Origin: Stictocephala bisonia
Taxonomy: Eukaryota; Arthropoda; Insecta; Hemiptera; Membracidae
Reading direction: 5' to 3'
Assembly (NCBI GenBank): GCA_035578905.1
Contig: JAQJVL010002592.1
Location: 1 to 64,000, forward strand
DNA length: 64,000 nt
A program made the position numbers and the translations under genes. The notes under the pieces are model-generated. The model was not told the DNA's origin. It searched no databases and was given only the letters and a program-made list of their open reading frames with translations. Every line of letters begins with the position of its first letter. The stretch's first letter is position 1. Below are positions 33,213 through 47,505 of this stretch, in pieces.

Positions 33213-35420
33213 AATATATATTGTGTGGTAAAACTATTTATGTTAATACGATGATTTAAAAATGGACACAATAGGTAAATTTTCGGGTTCCAATATATTT
33301 AATTAACATTACGGCAGTAAATCCTGATTTATTTAGTTCAAATTTACTCTAAACATAACCAGTCTGTTTTTATTCAAATAAACTATCTTCTACATTTTAA
33401 AAATCTACAAGAATTACTAAGTTATTTTAGTCTAGTCTATTGTTAGTTTGATCCCATAAATATACATTTAGAAATGTAATTAGACGGGAGATTGACGGAA
33501 GCAAGGAATTGGTATGTTAGGGATCCCTCGTCATAACAGTTAGGGATGAACAATGGCACACTCTCGGTCCATTCATTCACACAAGAAGAGACAAGTGGGT
33601 GTTAGTGTCAGACATCCCCCCAAACCCCCTTTAGCATCACCCCTTCCCTTTCCAATATGAAAACTGCCAAGTAACAACGTTATTATTTGCATCTTTCCTC
33701 TACCTCAGGGAAACATACATGCTTTATCGTGTTATTTTTATAGGTCATTTTATCCACAGCTTTGTAAGATTTACGAACGGTAAAACCAAATTTAGAGGAA
33801 TTTTTGTACCGTAGTTAAATAGTTTCCATTCAAGATGGATTGTGATAAGTGGGAGATGGGTAATCCAAAAGTAACTAGTGCAGAATAACCTTTTGATTAT
33901 GAACTGGTAATAATGCACGATTTATAAATATTAAAAAATTTAAGTAACAATGTATAGTAATACTTAAACCTACGAAATAAAAGTAATAGGCCTACATTTC
34001 TTATAAATATAATTGTCCTTTGCGTAAATATACTTTGACAATGCAATAGAATTCATTCTCCCTGCAGAATAGTACGTGTAGTTGGTTACTAGCTATGAAT
34101 CCACAGAAGCCAGTTTAGTATCTTCGTACATCAACCTTTTAATATTTAACGAAACCTGTATTTTACGTCCTCAGAACGTGAACACATAAGTTTTTCACGA
34201 GTTGTCAATAAATATGTCTCGTGTTGACGCTAGAGATGAGTAAACTTTTCCAAGATGCATCAAATAATAAAATAATATTGGTAAAATTAAAGCGCCAATA
34301 AAACGTAAGTACCAATTACTTTTACGTTTGCACATTTTTAGGTTAATAACGTTTGAAACCGTTTGTAACAATGAAACATGTTATGTCTGTAAAAGCTACT
34401 ATGGTCAAGAGAAGCAAAATATATACAAATACTTTGTATCATTTAAAAAAATATGATGTTATTGACTAGAAATATTGGCTAGATTTAATTTTAAAAGAAA
34501 TAAATTATAATAATTTTAAAAATAAATTAGATACATTGGATTGTTATCTGCAAATGTACAAAATTAAAAACCGTTAAAAGTTAATTTCTCTAACATTTAA
34601 AATGCACACATCGTGAACTTTTTGAATTAAATTCACTTAAAAACGTTACTTACAATAATTACATTCAAAACACATAAACGTAGGTACGGAGGGGTGATTT
34701 AAAATAATTTAGCTTAATTAACATAATTAGTTTAAGAGAAGAAGTTAATTAGTATCTATTCAAATTGAAGGATTAATGAAAAGAGCTCAGAGTAAAATTG
34801 AGAGAGAACATTTATTTTAAAATGAAGTTAAAAGTAATGTAAAACATGTCATGATTATATTAAGAGAGATAATTAGTTCTTAAGCAAAGTAGAATAGTAG
34901 CGAAAATAATCGGCGAAAATTAGAGGATATTTCAACTTTACCTTGTCTTATCAACGTTATTCTTTTCAGAGTTATTAAATAAACAAAACAAAACGCAAAA
35001 CTAAGTCTCTAGGGAATATATACCAACTGAGAATAGGACTTTCATCGATTAAAAATAAATAATAAATAATCTTGAGTTTCATGGTTATAAATTAAATGTA
35101 TAAATCATTATTATAAATAATACAATTATTCAACAGTTGTTTGTTGTTATTTTTAAACTGTTGACCACAGTTTCTACCACATTAAAAGAACATTAAAAAT
35201 TAAGTAGCTGTATTTTTCAACAGATAAATCTTTTACGATACCATTTGTATATCAAAATTCAAAGGATACTCCTAATAAATGATTCTGCCAACTCAGGAAA
35301 AAAAGGAACTCCACTACCGGTTCAAATGGGTAGTGGCCCTGTTGTGAACTTTATTCAATGGCCATCGGCTCCGGTAGTGATTCCAAAGTTGGATATTAAA
35401 CGCAGTCCAAATCCTCAACT
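33213..35420. other. Intergenic, no gene recognised
   Basis: AT-rich apart from a mixed-composition patch at about 33480-33660. No recognisable coding or repeat feature. Confidence 0.45.
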
Positions 35421-36290
35421 AATGCACCACCATGCCAACAGTGATGTACCGCCACGCCAGCAGTGATGCACCGCCACGCCAGCAGTGATGCACCGCCACG
35501 CCAGCAGTGATGCACCGCCACGCCAGCAGTGATGCACCGCCATTCCAGTAGTGATACACCGCCACGCCAGCAGTGATGCACCGCCACGCCAGCAGTGACG
35601 CACTGTCACGCCATCAGTGATGCACCGCCACGCCAGCAGTGATGCACCGCCACGCCAGCAGTGATGCACCACCACGCCAGCAGTGATGCACCACCACAAC
35701 AGCAGTAATGCACCACCACGCCAGCAGTGATGCACCGCCACGCCAGCAGTCATGCACCACCACGCCATCAGTGATGCACCGCTACGCCAGCAGTGATGCA
35801 CCACCACGCTAGCAGTGATGCACCACCACAACAGCAGTGATTCACCACCACAACAGCAGTGATGCACCGCCACGCCAGCAGTCATGCACCGCCACGCCAG
35901 CAGTGATGCACCGCTACGCCAGCAGTGATGCACCACCACGCTAGCAGTGATGCACCGCCATGCCAGCAGTGATGCACCACCACGCCAGCAGTGATGCACC
36001 GCCATGCCAGCAGTGATGCACTACCACGCTAGCGTTGATGCACCACCACGCCAGCAGTGATGCACCACCACGCCAACAGTCATGCACCACCACGCCAGCA
36101 GTGATGTACCGCCACGCCAGCAGTGATGCACCACCACGCCAGCAGTGATGCACCACCATGCCAGCAGTGATGCACCATCACGCCAGCAGTGATGCACCGC
36201 TATGCCAGCAGTGATACACCAACACGCCAGCAGTCATGCACCGCCACGCCAGCAGTGATGCACCGCCACGCCAGCAGTCATGGATTGCCA
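35421..36290. repeat. 22-bp GC-rich minisatellite
   Basis: About 39 copies of a 22-bp unit containing GATGCACCGCCACGCCAGCA. Variation is mostly CGCC/CACC/CGCT and GTGATG/GTCATG changes. Composition is far more GC-rich than the surroundings. Open frames of up to 196 codons on the minus strand (VHHCWRGGASLLAW repeats, 22-residue period) are by-products of a stop-free unit. Confidence 0.96.
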
Positions 36291-36869
36291 TGTAATGAGA
36301 TCCTTATTCCTAAAATTAAGAAAACTCAAAGTGCTCATATATGTCATTTTACTACTTCGGAAATATAATTCTGCTTTAAATAAAAATATACGTAACATAA
36401 TATTTATGATTATAATAATACAAAAGAAGAAATAAATTATACGTAAGGGACCTATGACGTGCGTCAGAGTGATAGCGTAATGTTGTACTACTGACTGAAT
36501 TGACACTTTAAGTTTAATAAAACCGTCTTATACCATGAGAATGCCAATATGGTACATACAATATGTTTTTTAAGATGACTTTGATTGGATTATGGATAAA
36601 ACAATTCCCTAAATTGAATATATGTAGTGGAAAATATACTTGAATTGGATTAGCTTAGAGTATTCGTGATTTTAATTTTAAAATATTGCACGAGACATAT
36701 TTTTAAAAATATGTTCTATTACTATGGCTTTATGGTAATAGAAAAATGCTAATGTGTAGTGTATTTATATTGACGTTTTATATTTCATTGTGTTGTTTTC
36801 TAACCAAAATATTATTTATAATGACGATAAAAAATCATGTTATGTAATATACTTAAGTAACACTCTCCC
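36291..36869. other. AT-rich intergenic, no gene recognised
   Basis: No recognisable feature between the two minisatellites. Confidence 0.5.
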
Positions 36870-37300
36870 CAGTCATACATTTACGGTGATATTCACCCCT
36901 ACAACTGATACAAGTATAGTGATATTGACCTACTCGCCCACCCATACATGCACTGTGATATTGAACCACTCGCCTACTAGTACACGTACGGTGATATTGA
37001 ACCACCCATTCACGTACGGTGATATTGAACCACTTACCCATCCATTCGCGTATGGTGATATTGAACCACTCATCCACCCATTCACGTACAGTGATATTGA
37101 ACCACTCACCCACCCATACACGTACGGTGATATTAAATCACCCATTTACGTACGGTGATATAGAACCACCCATTAACGTACTGTGATATTGAACCACTCA
37201 CCCACCCTTTCACGTACGGTGATATTGAACCACCCATTCACGTATTACTGGCACACCCATACACTTAGGATGATAGTGAACCATCCACGCACGTCAACAT
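36870..37300. repeat. CGTGTATGG-family array, inverted orientation
   Basis: About 12 imperfect copies with CACCCATACACGTACGG followed by TGATATTGAACCAC. The reverse complement has the CGTGTATGGGTG core of the 26-30 kb arrays. Units come in two lengths, with and without an extra CTCACCCAC segment, roughly alternating. Edges are degenerate. Confidence 0.88.
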
Positions 37301-39690
37301 GTACGTTTTAGTAGTGGCATAGAGGAGAAAGAGACTTAGGTCACTTTCTTATTGCCAAGGAGAACGCCTAAATGGCAATTACAAATAGTTGTCAACTAAT
37401 GAGCATCTTTAATAATAATTAATGTTTCTGTTCTTGAGAGTTTGAATGTATATAGAGAGCGACTGAAAATGGAATGGTCTTGCTAACCGCATTAAAAGTG
37501 ATATATATAGCCTATATATATATTTATATATATGTAGAAAACTACTCCACTCGACTCACATTTAGCTTACTAATGGTTGGGACCTTCGTGTCTTCCTTCT
37601 ATGTGGTAGTATACAACTGGTATCAGTACTTAAAATTAAAAAAAAGAAAAAAACATTTGTTTGAACATTTTCTAGGTCTGTAAAACATTATAGGTTCTGA
37701 AAGTTATTATAGAACTCTGGAAATCGTATCGGGCTACATTTTGACTACTGAGGACATCTGTGTAAATAGTGTTAAAAGAGAGGATGAAGAGAAAAGACCA
37801 TCGTAGTAATAAACATGTTCATACACATTTTAATATTCAAAATATTTATTAAATCTTACTCTAGGTTACAATTTTAATTACGATAATAATTATTTCATAT
37901 ATTTTTGAAATACTTTAGTGGTCAGTTTAAGTTATTTGCTTCATTTAGCCAATAATCTTTTAGAACAAAATAACTAACATGTTGTCCATGTTAGGAAATA
38001 AAAAATATAACTACGAAAATGCAACAACCATAGAAGACGTAACAATGTTATTTTGTGGGTTAGTGTGTAACTATCTGGATGACTGTTAGATAACGGGTAA
38101 ATGTAAGTGTTTTTATTGCCAAAGAAGTCAATAAGCCTGTGCAATAAACCAGTTATAATATGAGTGGTAATAGTAACCAATTGGAAGTCTGAATTCAGAT
38201 CAGCTGAGCAGTGTTTCAAATTCGGGAATAATTTAATCTTTTTAAAGAGACGATTTATTTCAATGTAATCTTCATTTTGCTAAGCCATTTTAATAGAAAA
38301 AAAATTTCAAATTACAGCATCTCAGAAATTGCTCTATTGTTTAGTAAGGGTGTTTTGTAAAGATATTACTTTTTCACTTTAGTTTACATCTCGCTTTGGT
38401 TTAAATTTACTTTCCACTTTGTTCTCAATTTTAGGTATTAATTTATGGTTTTCAATGACATGCCTGCTGTTCTCAGTCATCTGAGAGGTGTGTAGTAAGG
38501 AATTTAAATTATTATAATGTCAAATGCTTGTATAAAGAACTTCAAACACCATTTACGGTTTATTTTATTAGTTTACTAGTAATTTAGGTGTAAATGTAAG
38601 TTACATTTACCGTATAACATAAGACACTGTACGTTTACGATGGTCCACTGCAAACTAAAACCATCCATAAAGTAGTAATGGTGTTATGACGAAAGAGTTG
38701 AAGCTCAATAACGATTACTTATAGCTTATAAGATAAATAATCAAGTCACTATTAATTAAAGATAAATCATTATGCCATAGAAAATTTCATCTGCAGTACG
38801 ACAAGATTTTAATGAATAAATATCACTTTAATGAGCGACGTTATAACGACTAGCTAGAGGCACCACTTAAGTAGAGTTGCGGCTTAGATATTGCTACCTC
38901 AAAGTCCCAGGAGCAGGAAGCATGAAAGTAATGTTCCTTGTACATTGTACAACAACGCATGCACTTATTTCATTGGTGAAGTGTACTAATTTTTAGAGAA
39001 CATAAAAAAATATGTCACTAAGTAGTTCATATTTTTTACCACTTTTGTATAATATTGCACTTTAAATTAAAGTAATACATCCGAAAATAATTACGATATT
39101 TAAATTTTAAATAACTATTTGATATAAGACATTGAATATTATAAAATATTAGTTAAGTCAACACAATCTACAAACTTAGGGTATGATCCTAATACCCTAA
39201 ATTTTAACACATTTTAATATTAATGTATAGTAAATAAGACAACTATTTTGGACAGAAAAAATAACTCTAATCCCGTCATAAAAAGAAAAACAATTTTGTT
39301 ATTGAAAAACTGGATGTCATGTACAGAGGTCATTTTTAATTTAAATAACATTTTACATTAAAGAACAGGATGAATTGAATTCCAACAGCAAACATGATTG
39401 TTGTATTTTTGTTGTAAGTGTGGGTAAAATTATGAACTATGGGACAAACATATTTTTATTTTTTTTTTTAAATAGCGATTTCTTTACTTATTTTATGATA
39501 TTTTAAATGATAAAATAGTTAAGTTAAATTACGTACATTTACTTTTTTAGTCGCAGCAAACTTCCCTTATGAACGAATTACTTCAGGTACATCCATTTAA
39601 AATTTATTTAAAAAGTAACCATATTAGTAAACAATTAAGCTAATATAATCAAAATATATATATTATTAAGATACAAGAGAGTGCAGAATG
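37301..39690. other. AT-rich intergenic, no gene recognised
   Basis: Includes a short TATA-rich tract at about 37500-37535. Frames at 37474-37683 plus and 37974-38219 minus carry no motif I recognise. Confidence 0.45.
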
Positions 39691-39691
39691 T

Positions 39692-41355
39692 ATATAAATG
39701 TACTCTTTCATTCATGTACTTTTGAATGAATGAATACAACCGGCTCTCTTTCATTCATGTACTCTTGAGCGTAATACAAACGGCTCCGTTTCATTCATGT
39801 TCTCTTGAGCGTAATACAAACGACTCTCTTTCATTCATGTACTCGTGAGCGTAATACAAACGGCTCCGTTTCATTCATGTACTATTGAGCGTAATACAAA
39901 CGGCTCCGTTTCATTCATGTTCTCTTGAGCGTAATACAACCGGCTCTGTTTCATTCATGTTCTCTTGAGCGTAATACAACCGGCTCTCTTTCATTCATGT
40001 ACTCTTGAGCGTAATACAACCGGCTCTCTTTCATTCATGTTCTCTTGAGCGTAATACGAACGACTCTCTTTCATTCATGTACTCTTGAGCGTAATACAAA
40101 CGACTCTCTTTCATTCATGTACTCTTGAGCGTAATACAAACGACTCTCTTTCATTCATGTACTCTTGAGCGTAATACAAACGACTCTCTTTCATTCATGT
40201 ACTCTTGAGCGTAATACGAACGACTCTCTTTCATTCATGTACTCTTGAGCGTAATACAAACGAATCTCTTTCATTCATGTACTCTTGAGCGTAATACAAA
40301 CGAATCTCTTTCATTCATGTACTCTTGAGCGTAATACGAACGACTCTCTTTCATTCATGTACTCTTGAGCGTAATACAACCGGCTCTCTTTCATTCATGT
40401 ACTCTTGAGCGTAATACAAACGACTCTCGTTTCATTCATGTACTCTTGAGCGTAATACGAACGACTCTCGTTTCATTCATGTACTCTTGAGCGTAATACG
40501 AACGACTCTCTTTCATTCATGTACTCTTGAGCGTAATACGAACGACTCTCTTTCATTCATGTACTCTTGAGCGTAATACAAACGAATCTCTTTCATTCAT
40601 GTACTCTTGAGCGTAATACGAACGACTCTCTTTCATTCATGTACTCTTGAGCGTAATACAAACGAATCTCTTTCATTCATGTACTCTTGAGCGTAATACA
40701 AACGAATCTCTTTCATTCATGTACTCTTGAGCGTAATACAAACGAATCTCTTTCATTCATGTACTCTTGAGCGTAATACAAACGACTCTCTTTCATTCAT
40801 GTACTCTTGAGCGTAATACAAACGACTCTCTTTCATTCATGTACTCTTGAGCGTAATACAAACGACTCTCTTTCATTCATGTACTCTCGAGTGTAATACA
40901 ACCGGCTCTCTTTCATTCATGTTCTCTTGAGCGTAATACAAACGGCTCTCTTTCATTCATGCACTCTCGATTGTAATACAAACGACTCTCTTATGTTCAT
41001 CTACTCTTCAGTGTAATACAAACGGCTCTCTTTCATTCATCTACTCTTACGTGTAATACAAACGGCTCTCTTTCATTCATGTACTCTCGATTGTAATACA
41101 AACCGCTCTCTTTTAATTATATATTCTTGAGTGTAATACAAACTACTCTCTTTCATTCATGTACTCTTGAGTTTAATAAAAACGGCTCTCTTTCAATCAT
41201 ATACTCTTGAGTGTAATACAAACGACTCTCTTTCAATCATATACTCTCGAGTATAATACAAACTACTCTCTTTCATTCATATACTCTTGAGTGAAATACA
41301 AACGGCTCTGTTTCATTCATGTCCTCTCGAGTGTAATACAAACGGCTCTCTTTCA
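39692..41355. repeat. 40-bp minisatellite
   Basis: About 41 copies of a 40-bp unit with CTCTTTCATTCATGTACTCT and TGAGCGTAATACAAACGA halves. Central copies (about 40060-40880) are nearly identical. Copies at the left edge vary (TTCTCT/TACTCG, CGGCTCCG), and those after about 40880 are markedly diverged (CTCGAGTG, TCTTACGTG, CAATCATATAC). Confidence 0.97.
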
Positions 41356-44300
41356 TTTTGAAACTAAGCCGTTATATATGTACATAAAAATAAGGAGAAT
41401 GTCTGATATTATAAGTTCTAAAATTAGAAACACAAAATTGAAATAAAATGTTTGATATAAATTCCATAGACTAGTGATAATTCAAAATGGACTGTCATTA
41501 TTTTAGACCTAATTTAAACCATCCACTGACCTATGAGTGATATTTGGACATGCTCAGCTTTACACGTACCTAGACACTATTCCATCCTGAAGTGGGGTTG
41601 AGCATTTCATGGCATCGACTTGATAGAAAAGACGTATTGAAGAAATATTGTGTAATATCACCGAGTATTGTTTTTATTTATGAGTTAAGCAAGTAAAGTA
41701 CTTAAATGTTGTATGTATTTATCTCTGAAAATAAAGAGATTTTTTTTAAAACAAAGGTGTATGTATACGTATAGCAGAAAATGTCAATAAACATGTTATC
41801 TCACATATCCATGAGTAGTTGTAGTATTTCTTATAACTAGTTTTGATTTAATCTTTCCCTTTGTTCTTATAGAAAGTAAATTAAAACCTCATTTTTTAAT
41901 GAAAGTAACATGTGTCCAAATTAGTGACAATTCACACGTTTATTACAATCACAACCAGATGCCGTGAATATGTACTGTATTAGGGCCAATCCCTAATAAG
42001 CCCACAGAATTGAATGCACACATTGTTATCATTAATTATACTCTACAAACCTGGCTATAGCTTTCCGGATTTATGTTTGTATGTATGTGTCATATATTAC
42101 ATATTTAGACGAGAAATATTAGCCTACCTCTTTTAAATAAATAAGCTTAATGTAAGTTATGTAGTGTTATTTATAGGTACCTATAAGTTATTGAGTTATA
42201 ATTATTTAAGTTATTCAAATACATTGTGTAACGTTTATATTGTAGGAACTTAAAAATACAATACGACTTTTATTTTGATAGAACAATTTTTTATTTATGT
42301 TCTATTTTATTATAAATCTAATTTAAACATGGACAAAAGTAATTTATTAATATTAATTGTATTACTTTTGATATTTATTCCATGCCATTTTTTAATTAAT
42401 AATGTCATCAATACATTTTCAAACTTAATAAAGTCGTAAATAAAAAAGCCATGTTACTGTTTATTGTCATAATGTCATAATCTTAATTATCACAGAACAG
42501 TTAAATGTACTCATTTAGTAGATAGGCTAGCCTAGTAAAAATATTTGGGGTAATATGTTAGCATTTTTGTCGCAAATCTTTAAGGTTTTCTGTACATGTT
42601 TATTGGGAGCCAAATATATTAATTTTTTACTTCATTTCTAAAACTAAGATTGTAATTAATTATATTGATTGTAGTTTAACAATGAATTAAAAATTAAAAA
42701 TGACACCTTTATTTTTTTATTCCTTGTAAAGCTAATGCCTACATGTAAATAATTATTCTATATTTATAATGGTATTCTAAATATAGCATAATAAACTGTT
42801 GGTAGATCAAATAATAATAAAATAACATTACATTTAGTAAATTGAACTAAAAGGAAAAATATAAAACAGGTTTATTTATCTGAGTTAAATTAATATTACA
42901 CATAAATAGCTGCTAAATAATTAGGAACGTTTACAGTCAATTTAACCTAATGTATTTTCGTAATGAATTGACTTACTAATATTTATATGATTACTGCTGT
43001 TTCACCGACTAATAAAACGTTATTATTTCCTGAATTTGTTTATTGATGAACGTGCTAGTATAACACATTTTATAAATCCATTAACTCAAAATTGTTTAAT
43101 AATACAAATATTTCACATTATAATATTTAAATAATGAGGTAACAAAACATATTGATCATCATTAGTTGTTGAATATTAAAATAAAGTTTAACGTTGGATT
43201 AAACATATTTTTCAATACAAACATATGAAGAATGGATATTTTAAAGATATTTTTATCATATTTAAATTATTATAACAAATAAATTATGCATTGGTAATTT
43301 TTATATTTGGTAAAATTTTAAGATTATTTATCTCCATAATGAAGCCGATTATAATGTTTTGATTAAATTTTACTGGGTCTTTAAGACTTCAGTACTAACA
43401 TTGTGCGTACATTAGTATACTTGTACATCTAAAAAGGAAAAGGTTTAATATTATACATTTATTGTATTTATGTCCAATATGAATATTTATGTGTCTCTAA
43501 CTTTACAACTTTACATTTCTCTTAAGTCAAATATTTGTAGTGTTCATAAATTGTATTATACTTACTTATTTTCCATAAAAAAAGTATTTATATTTGTTAG
43601 ATTAAGTATTTAAGCAATATTACATTTTATACATTCATGAGTAACGTAATCATAATAGTAATAGTAAAATCAAATCAATTCAAAAAATAATTTATTTTAA
43701 CATTTTTTTGTAAATATACAAATTGTTCAAATACAACTGGAAAGTATCATTTTCCTGGAACTGGAAATATTAATTTTACAGTTAATAAAACTGTTAGAGC
43801 TCTAAATAAATTTATATATTAAGTATTGCTGATATCCGTTACTTACCTATTCGTCTGATAACGTTGGTAATATTAAAAAGAAAGGTAGTTTAGTAGTGTA
43901 CGTATTAAACTATCGACTACAGTTTACTTATGTGATGATGGACGCAGTATGAACTATAGGATTCCGTTTACGATCAATATACTTGATGTATGTTTACTTA
44001 TTACAACATTAGTAAAGGAAATGTGGTTTATATCGTTAGATGTTCCTATTTCATTAGAGTATCATAAACGAAAATAATGTTGTTGAGAAAAAATTTCGTA
44101 ATACATCTACTAGTATTTTTTAACCTTTAATATACCTAGAATGTAATCACCATGTATGCAGTTTTGGAAGGTTACAATTTGTAAATAAATTCTTCAATTT
44201 TCAAAATATTTATTAAAAAGATTCTGAAATCTTAATAATATACCTAATTACTAGTTTAGGTTTATGTATTTGTCTTAATTTGACTTATGAATGCAATTCA

Positions 44301-45040
44301 TTTGTTCTTTGGTTTTACAAGTAGTGAGGAGTGAGAGAGAACAATGTAGACCATTATTCACCATTAGATTTAATTTCCTGCTCATATTTCAACCTTTTGC
44401 AGTGTTCAACCTTACTCGGCAAAGATATTAGAAAATTTAAGAGGAATTATTATGCTTTATTAAATAATTATTATAGTTTAAATGTTTATTCAATATTTTG
44501 AACTATTTCTTACAACATGTTTTTTTAATACTATTATATTTAGGGAAACATGCAAACCTTCTAATAAACATGATATACTTAAATTATATGTTTCAGAATG
44601 TAAATATATCTAAAAAAAAAAAAATAAATAAAAAATAATAAAAGAACGTTTCTTCTTCCATGTTCTTACGTTGTTATTTTTTGTACTTGTAAATACCAAT
44701 TCAAAATAAGTCGAACTTGTAAATATTGGCGTGTATTGTAAGCATTTTAGGTATATTCTGAATGTTGGAACTTGTATTTAGCATACTAAAATCTCCCGAA
44801 TACGAGATTTTTGTTACATTAGTACATTAAATAGGGCTTCAGCATGGAAACTATAAGCCAATACTTAAACGTGAGAATTTCAGAATTCTTATTATTATTT
44901 TAAACATTGCTATCGGTATATGATCAAGTAGAATATTTTCAAGACGAAAAAGTCTCAATTATCTTATTATATTTACAATATAACTATTCAACAGAAACTG
45001 AAAAGTGTCATTATCTTTGTGGGTACCCTACTAATCCCTA
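41356..45040. other. AT-rich intergenic, no gene recognised
   Basis: The longest featureless stretch so far. No open frame above about 60 codons, no tandem array, no RNA-like structure recognised. Confidence 0.5.
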
Positions 45041-45314
45041 AAAGAATTGGCAATATGTAAATAAATAATTTAAGAAATTCTCAAATATTCCAATAAAATG
45101 CTTTACTATGTGAGGCCTTTTGCCTACAATGTAGGCATCGTAAGACATCAACATAAAATTCTAATTTTAATTTTAATCAACATAATTAATATTTAATTTT
45201 AATCAACATAAAATATTGACGATGCCTAAATTGTAGGCGAAAGGCATCACATAATAAAGCATTTTATTGGAATGTTTGAGAATTTCTTAAATTATTTACA
45301 ATTTCCAATAAAGA
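45041..45314. mobile_element. MITE with ~93-bp inverted arms and AAAGA target duplication
   Basis: Arms 45046-45141 and 45219-45309 are imperfect inverted repeats running from ATTGG to CCAAT. Shared blocks include AATTTAAGAAATTCTCAAA and CATTCCAATAAAATGCTTTA-like sequence. AAAGA precedes (45041-45045) and follows (45310-45314) the element, a plausible 5-bp target duplication. The ~77-base interior repeats AATCAACATAA three times. No coding capacity: non-autonomous. Confidence 0.85.
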
Positions 45315-46440
45315 ACTCAAAGAAGAAATATGTAAATATGTTGTCCGTTGTTAAGACATCCCATCTAATTTAAACTTAAAGAGGAAATTTGCTCATATTT
45401 TATTGAACACATTTTTTATGAAATACATTTCAATTTTTCCATGAGAACGCTCACTGAAAGTAACATTTGTTATACAGATTTTTGTAGTATAGCATATTTT
45501 AAAGGTTTTGAGAACTGCATTAGTTGATTTCAAAAGCGAAAATACAATACAAACAAAATATCTGCATATTGTATGGTATATTAGCACCAATACCATACAT
45601 ATTAAAAGTTTGTTGTATTTGTAGTACAATACTGAAGTATATAACATTTATTTGTGACAAAACTGAGACAGCATATAAATGACTTTTTGGCATAGAGGTC
45701 GTTTAGGAAATGCTAATAATACTAATACATAATTCAGATACATCGACATTGTAAGCTCCCCTCCCAACCCCTCCCTTGTAGTGTGACTTCTTCTTTTTCG
45801 TCCTTCCACTAATGTCCTGAATTATTAACCAACATTTAAGGAAAGTATTCAAATGTCTACAACGTCATCACTGTTTTATATAGTTATAAAGTTAAACATT
45901 TACTGGGTTCATGGTTTCTAATATTACTAAGAAAGAAATAAACAGTGCAATATTCCCAAATTTACCCAATGGTTTAGGTGTAAAAATGTTTATACTTAAA
46001 AATATTAGCTAAGGCAATTCAAGTTACTTTATTTGTTTATATATCAATTGAATACTTATCATTGTATTAATTTTTATTTGTTAAATTTCACCTAACCGAT
46101 GAGTGCAAGTAGATTATTACAATATTAATAGAGTACATTAATAGGAAATATTACATTTGAAAATCACAACAATCTTATATTTATCAGAATTAGCTTAATT
46201 GTATGACAAAATACTTTATTTATAATATTCTTTTACAACGTAATCAAAACCGTTGAAATCTGTTAACGTTTCCCTTTTAGTAAATATAATAACAAGTAAT
46301 TAACTAATAAACCACATTTTAATAAAATCATTTTATTTTTAGAGTATTCTGTTTACTATCATTTTAACTTGTCCCTTTTCATTTTCATGCAAACCACTGC
46401 GATGGGAAAATTATCTAAAACCCTGTTCGCATATCAATAA
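45315..46440. other. AT-rich intergenic, no gene recognised
   Basis: A frame at 45393-45647 minus has no recognisable motif. Confidence 0.45.
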
Positions 46441-47180
46441 AGGCCCTCCCCCCCTTTCACATATATACACTGGAACTGACCCACCTATACAAGTACACTA
46501 ATGTATACTTAATGACATTCTGCCCACCCATACGCGTCCACAGTGTAGATGAAATTCCTACTCATGCACAGTGATTAATTTTGTACAGAAAATCTCAAAG
46601 AACTTCAGCTAAAAAATACAACAGACACAGGTCTGTATAATGACTGCCAGCATCTACAAATGTTGCAGTATTTTTGCTTTAGATGAGCTGTTTGTCGTTG
46701 CTAATTTAGAGTGTTTTGTCACATAAGTTACATTCATGAAGCAAAATTTGTTTAGCAATATATTGTTGGTCTGTACTATTGAATAGGATCAGGCTGACTG
46801 AAGCTTGTCCGTAGATGTAAGGGAGTGGTATTGGTCTATTAACTCGCCCATTCACGTACGGTAAATATGATTATACAGTCCACCAATGTATTTAAACTGG
46901 AATGGACCCACCCATTTGCTATACACGTAGATTAATGGTGACCCAACCCCTCACCCATACACCAATAGTCGACGTAAAACAATCGGATGTACATGAAATC
47001 CTGTGATAGTACCCTGCCACCCACCCATCCATAAATGGTAATAATGCTCCTACAACTAACTCACATAATATGTCCACACGAATTGGCATACCCACTTATA
47101 TCTTTAGATTAATAGTAATATTCTCCTGGCCCATACACATCCATTGAACACCAACCTCCCACCCAAACATGGAGAGTGAT
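46441..47180. repeat. Decayed CGTGTATGG-family tract, inverted orientation
   Basis: Scattered CCACCCATAC, CCCATTCACGTACGG and CACCCATACAC motifs recur at irregular spacing with much intervening change, in the same orientation as 36870-37300. I read it as an old, eroded array of that family. Unit boundaries cannot be drawn. Confidence 0.5.
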
Positions 47181-47356
47181 GGTGACCTTCTTCGCAATCA
47201 TCAAGTCAGATGGTGGTGACACAACCAATATCTAAAACAATTTACTTTTTCAACTAATTCGTTAAGTTAAATTTTTAGGGCGCAATTGTTTAAATTGTGC
47301 TGAGTGGGTTTTATTGTTGAGTTATAGTGAAATTACTGTTTACTTAAAATAATATC

Positions 47357-47505
47357 CTGGTGTGGTAGCTCAGTGGCTAAGACTTCTGACTAAGGAGGCA
47401 AGTTCCAAGGTTCAAACCCCAAATGATTGGTGGGTAACCGACTCGTTGAAAAACGTTCACGCCTACTGTCCTGTTGAGTAAAAAAGACTAAAAAAATATC
47501 TATTG
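47357..47505 (+). mobile_element. tRNA-derived SINE, copy 1
   Basis: A tRNA-like head with a Pol III A box TAGCTCAGTGG (47366-47376) and B box GGTTCAAACCC (47409-47419), about 32 bases apart. It is followed by a non-tRNA body that also follows the similar head at 54371: a GG...ACCGACTC segment, then CGTTGA and AGT(A)n. It lacks a clean cloverleaf 3' half and CCA-proximal stem, so it is a SINE rather than a functional tRNA gene. Confidence 0.72.

Noticed and set aside
35396..36159. Several frames (63-196 codons) with VHHCWRGGASLLAW repeats
   Set aside because: By-product of the stop-free 22-bp minisatellite, open in more than one frame of the same strand.
47357..47430. Functional tRNA gene
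   Set aside because: A and B boxes are present, but I could not form a convincing full cloverleaf, and the sequence continues into a shared SINE body. The similar head at 54371 behaves the same way.
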